The notes beneath the pieces were generated by a model. The model was not told the DNA's origin. It searched no databases and was given only the letters and a program-made list of their open reading frames with translations. 43,184 bases of DNA from a virus, in the IMG/VR virus record IMGVR_UViG_3300032893_000112, positions 1 through 43,184 of that record. The stretch is one strand, 5' to 3'. The position numbers and the translations under genes were made by a program. Shown here piece by piece: positions 43,107 through 43,184 of this stretch (the first letter of the stretch is position 1; each line of letters opens with the position of its first letter).

Positions 43107-43184
43107 TGGTGGCGCGGGTGGGAGTTGAACCCACTTGTTAGCTGCTGGGCAGGGCGGTTTTACAGACCGCTTGAGGCTTCCGAC
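43107..43184 (-). tRNA. tRNA-Tyr(GTA), 5' end beyond window
   Basis: Encoded CCA, T arm GTGGG-TTCAACT-CCCAC, acceptor 3' strand CCGCGCC, long variable arm, anticodon stem GCGGT/ACCGC around CTGTAAA. The 5' acceptor strand and part of the D arm are cut off by the window edge. Confidence 0.9.

Noticed and set aside
33931-43184. Group I introns in tRNA genes as an explanation of RNAs A and B
   Set aside because: No P3-P7 core sequence is visible and each tRNA half pairs with its neighbour in permuted order, not across an intron.

Overview
The window is part of the genome of a GC-rich, tightly packed tailed bacteriophage, and it falls into two opposed halves. The + strand (1-33713) carries a nearly gapless late operon with ATGA or TAATG start/stop overlaps and strong GGAGG-type ribosome binding sites. 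Paired T7-type adaptor-like proteins, a ~990-residue nozzle-like protein, a run of candidate ejection proteins, and no visible tail tape measure, sheath or major tail tube all suggest a podovirus-like, short-tailed virion. The terminase, portal, capsid and replication genes lie outside, so the host cannot be named.

Plus strand, left to right. 2-1798: end of a SAM methyltransferase, a GT-A-like glycosyltransferase and two small proteins. 1802-5604: a GH24 endolysin, a lipoprotein with Pro-Thr linkers and a run of small membrane or coiled-coil proteins (candidate holin/spanin set). 5609-15628: two adaptor-like proteins, a fibronectin-like protein, the nozzle-like protein, and small tail or fibre proteins. 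15632-24299: candidate internal virion proteins ending in a 1917-residue mosaic with KTSC-like and ParB-like domains, i.e. a polyvalent-type protein probably delivered with the DNA. 24299-28392: three small basic paralogue-like proteins, then a 789-residue Asn/Ser heptad tail fibre. 28389-30688: an MptE-like/methyltransferase fusion and a radical SAM/SPASM enzyme. 30711-33713: two proteins with Sec signal peptides and two low-complexity proteins.

The minus strand (33586-43184) is a tRNA array: 35 tRNA genes (the last cut by the window end) for 18 amino acids (all but Trp and Gly fully sampled; Trp not seen, Gly one isoacceptor), interleaved with about 20 very small genes, many with zinc ligands, plus a YkuK-like RNase H fold protein, a GGQ release-factor-domain protein, a HAD-like protein, an HNH endonuclease and a 244-residue conserved hypothetical. 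The tRNA genes and small genes interpenetrate: five CDS have stop codons in or at the 5' boundary of the next tRNA gene, a sixth reads through a whole tRNA, and several ribosome binding sites lie in tRNA 3' acceptor strands.

The most unusual content is RNA. Between the conserved hypothetical (ends 41675) and tRNA-Leu(GAG), 400 bases hold no gene but contain two tandem circularly permuted tRNA mimics (T arm, acceptor-like stem closed by a short loop, D arm), each on a helix in the anticodon-stem position. This is the architecture known from the tRNA-like module of bacterial Y RNAs (YrlA); the second also has a perfect 7-bp acceptor and a CCA. Other gene-free stretches (37749-37985, 39681-39811, 40433-40582) also fold into multi-helix structures. 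Several tRNAs depart from the norm: C33 instead of U33 in five, four Leu tRNAs with 4-5 nt variable loops, and a His tRNA without the usual D- and T-loop elbow bases. All RNA folds were drawn by eye without energy or covariation calculations.
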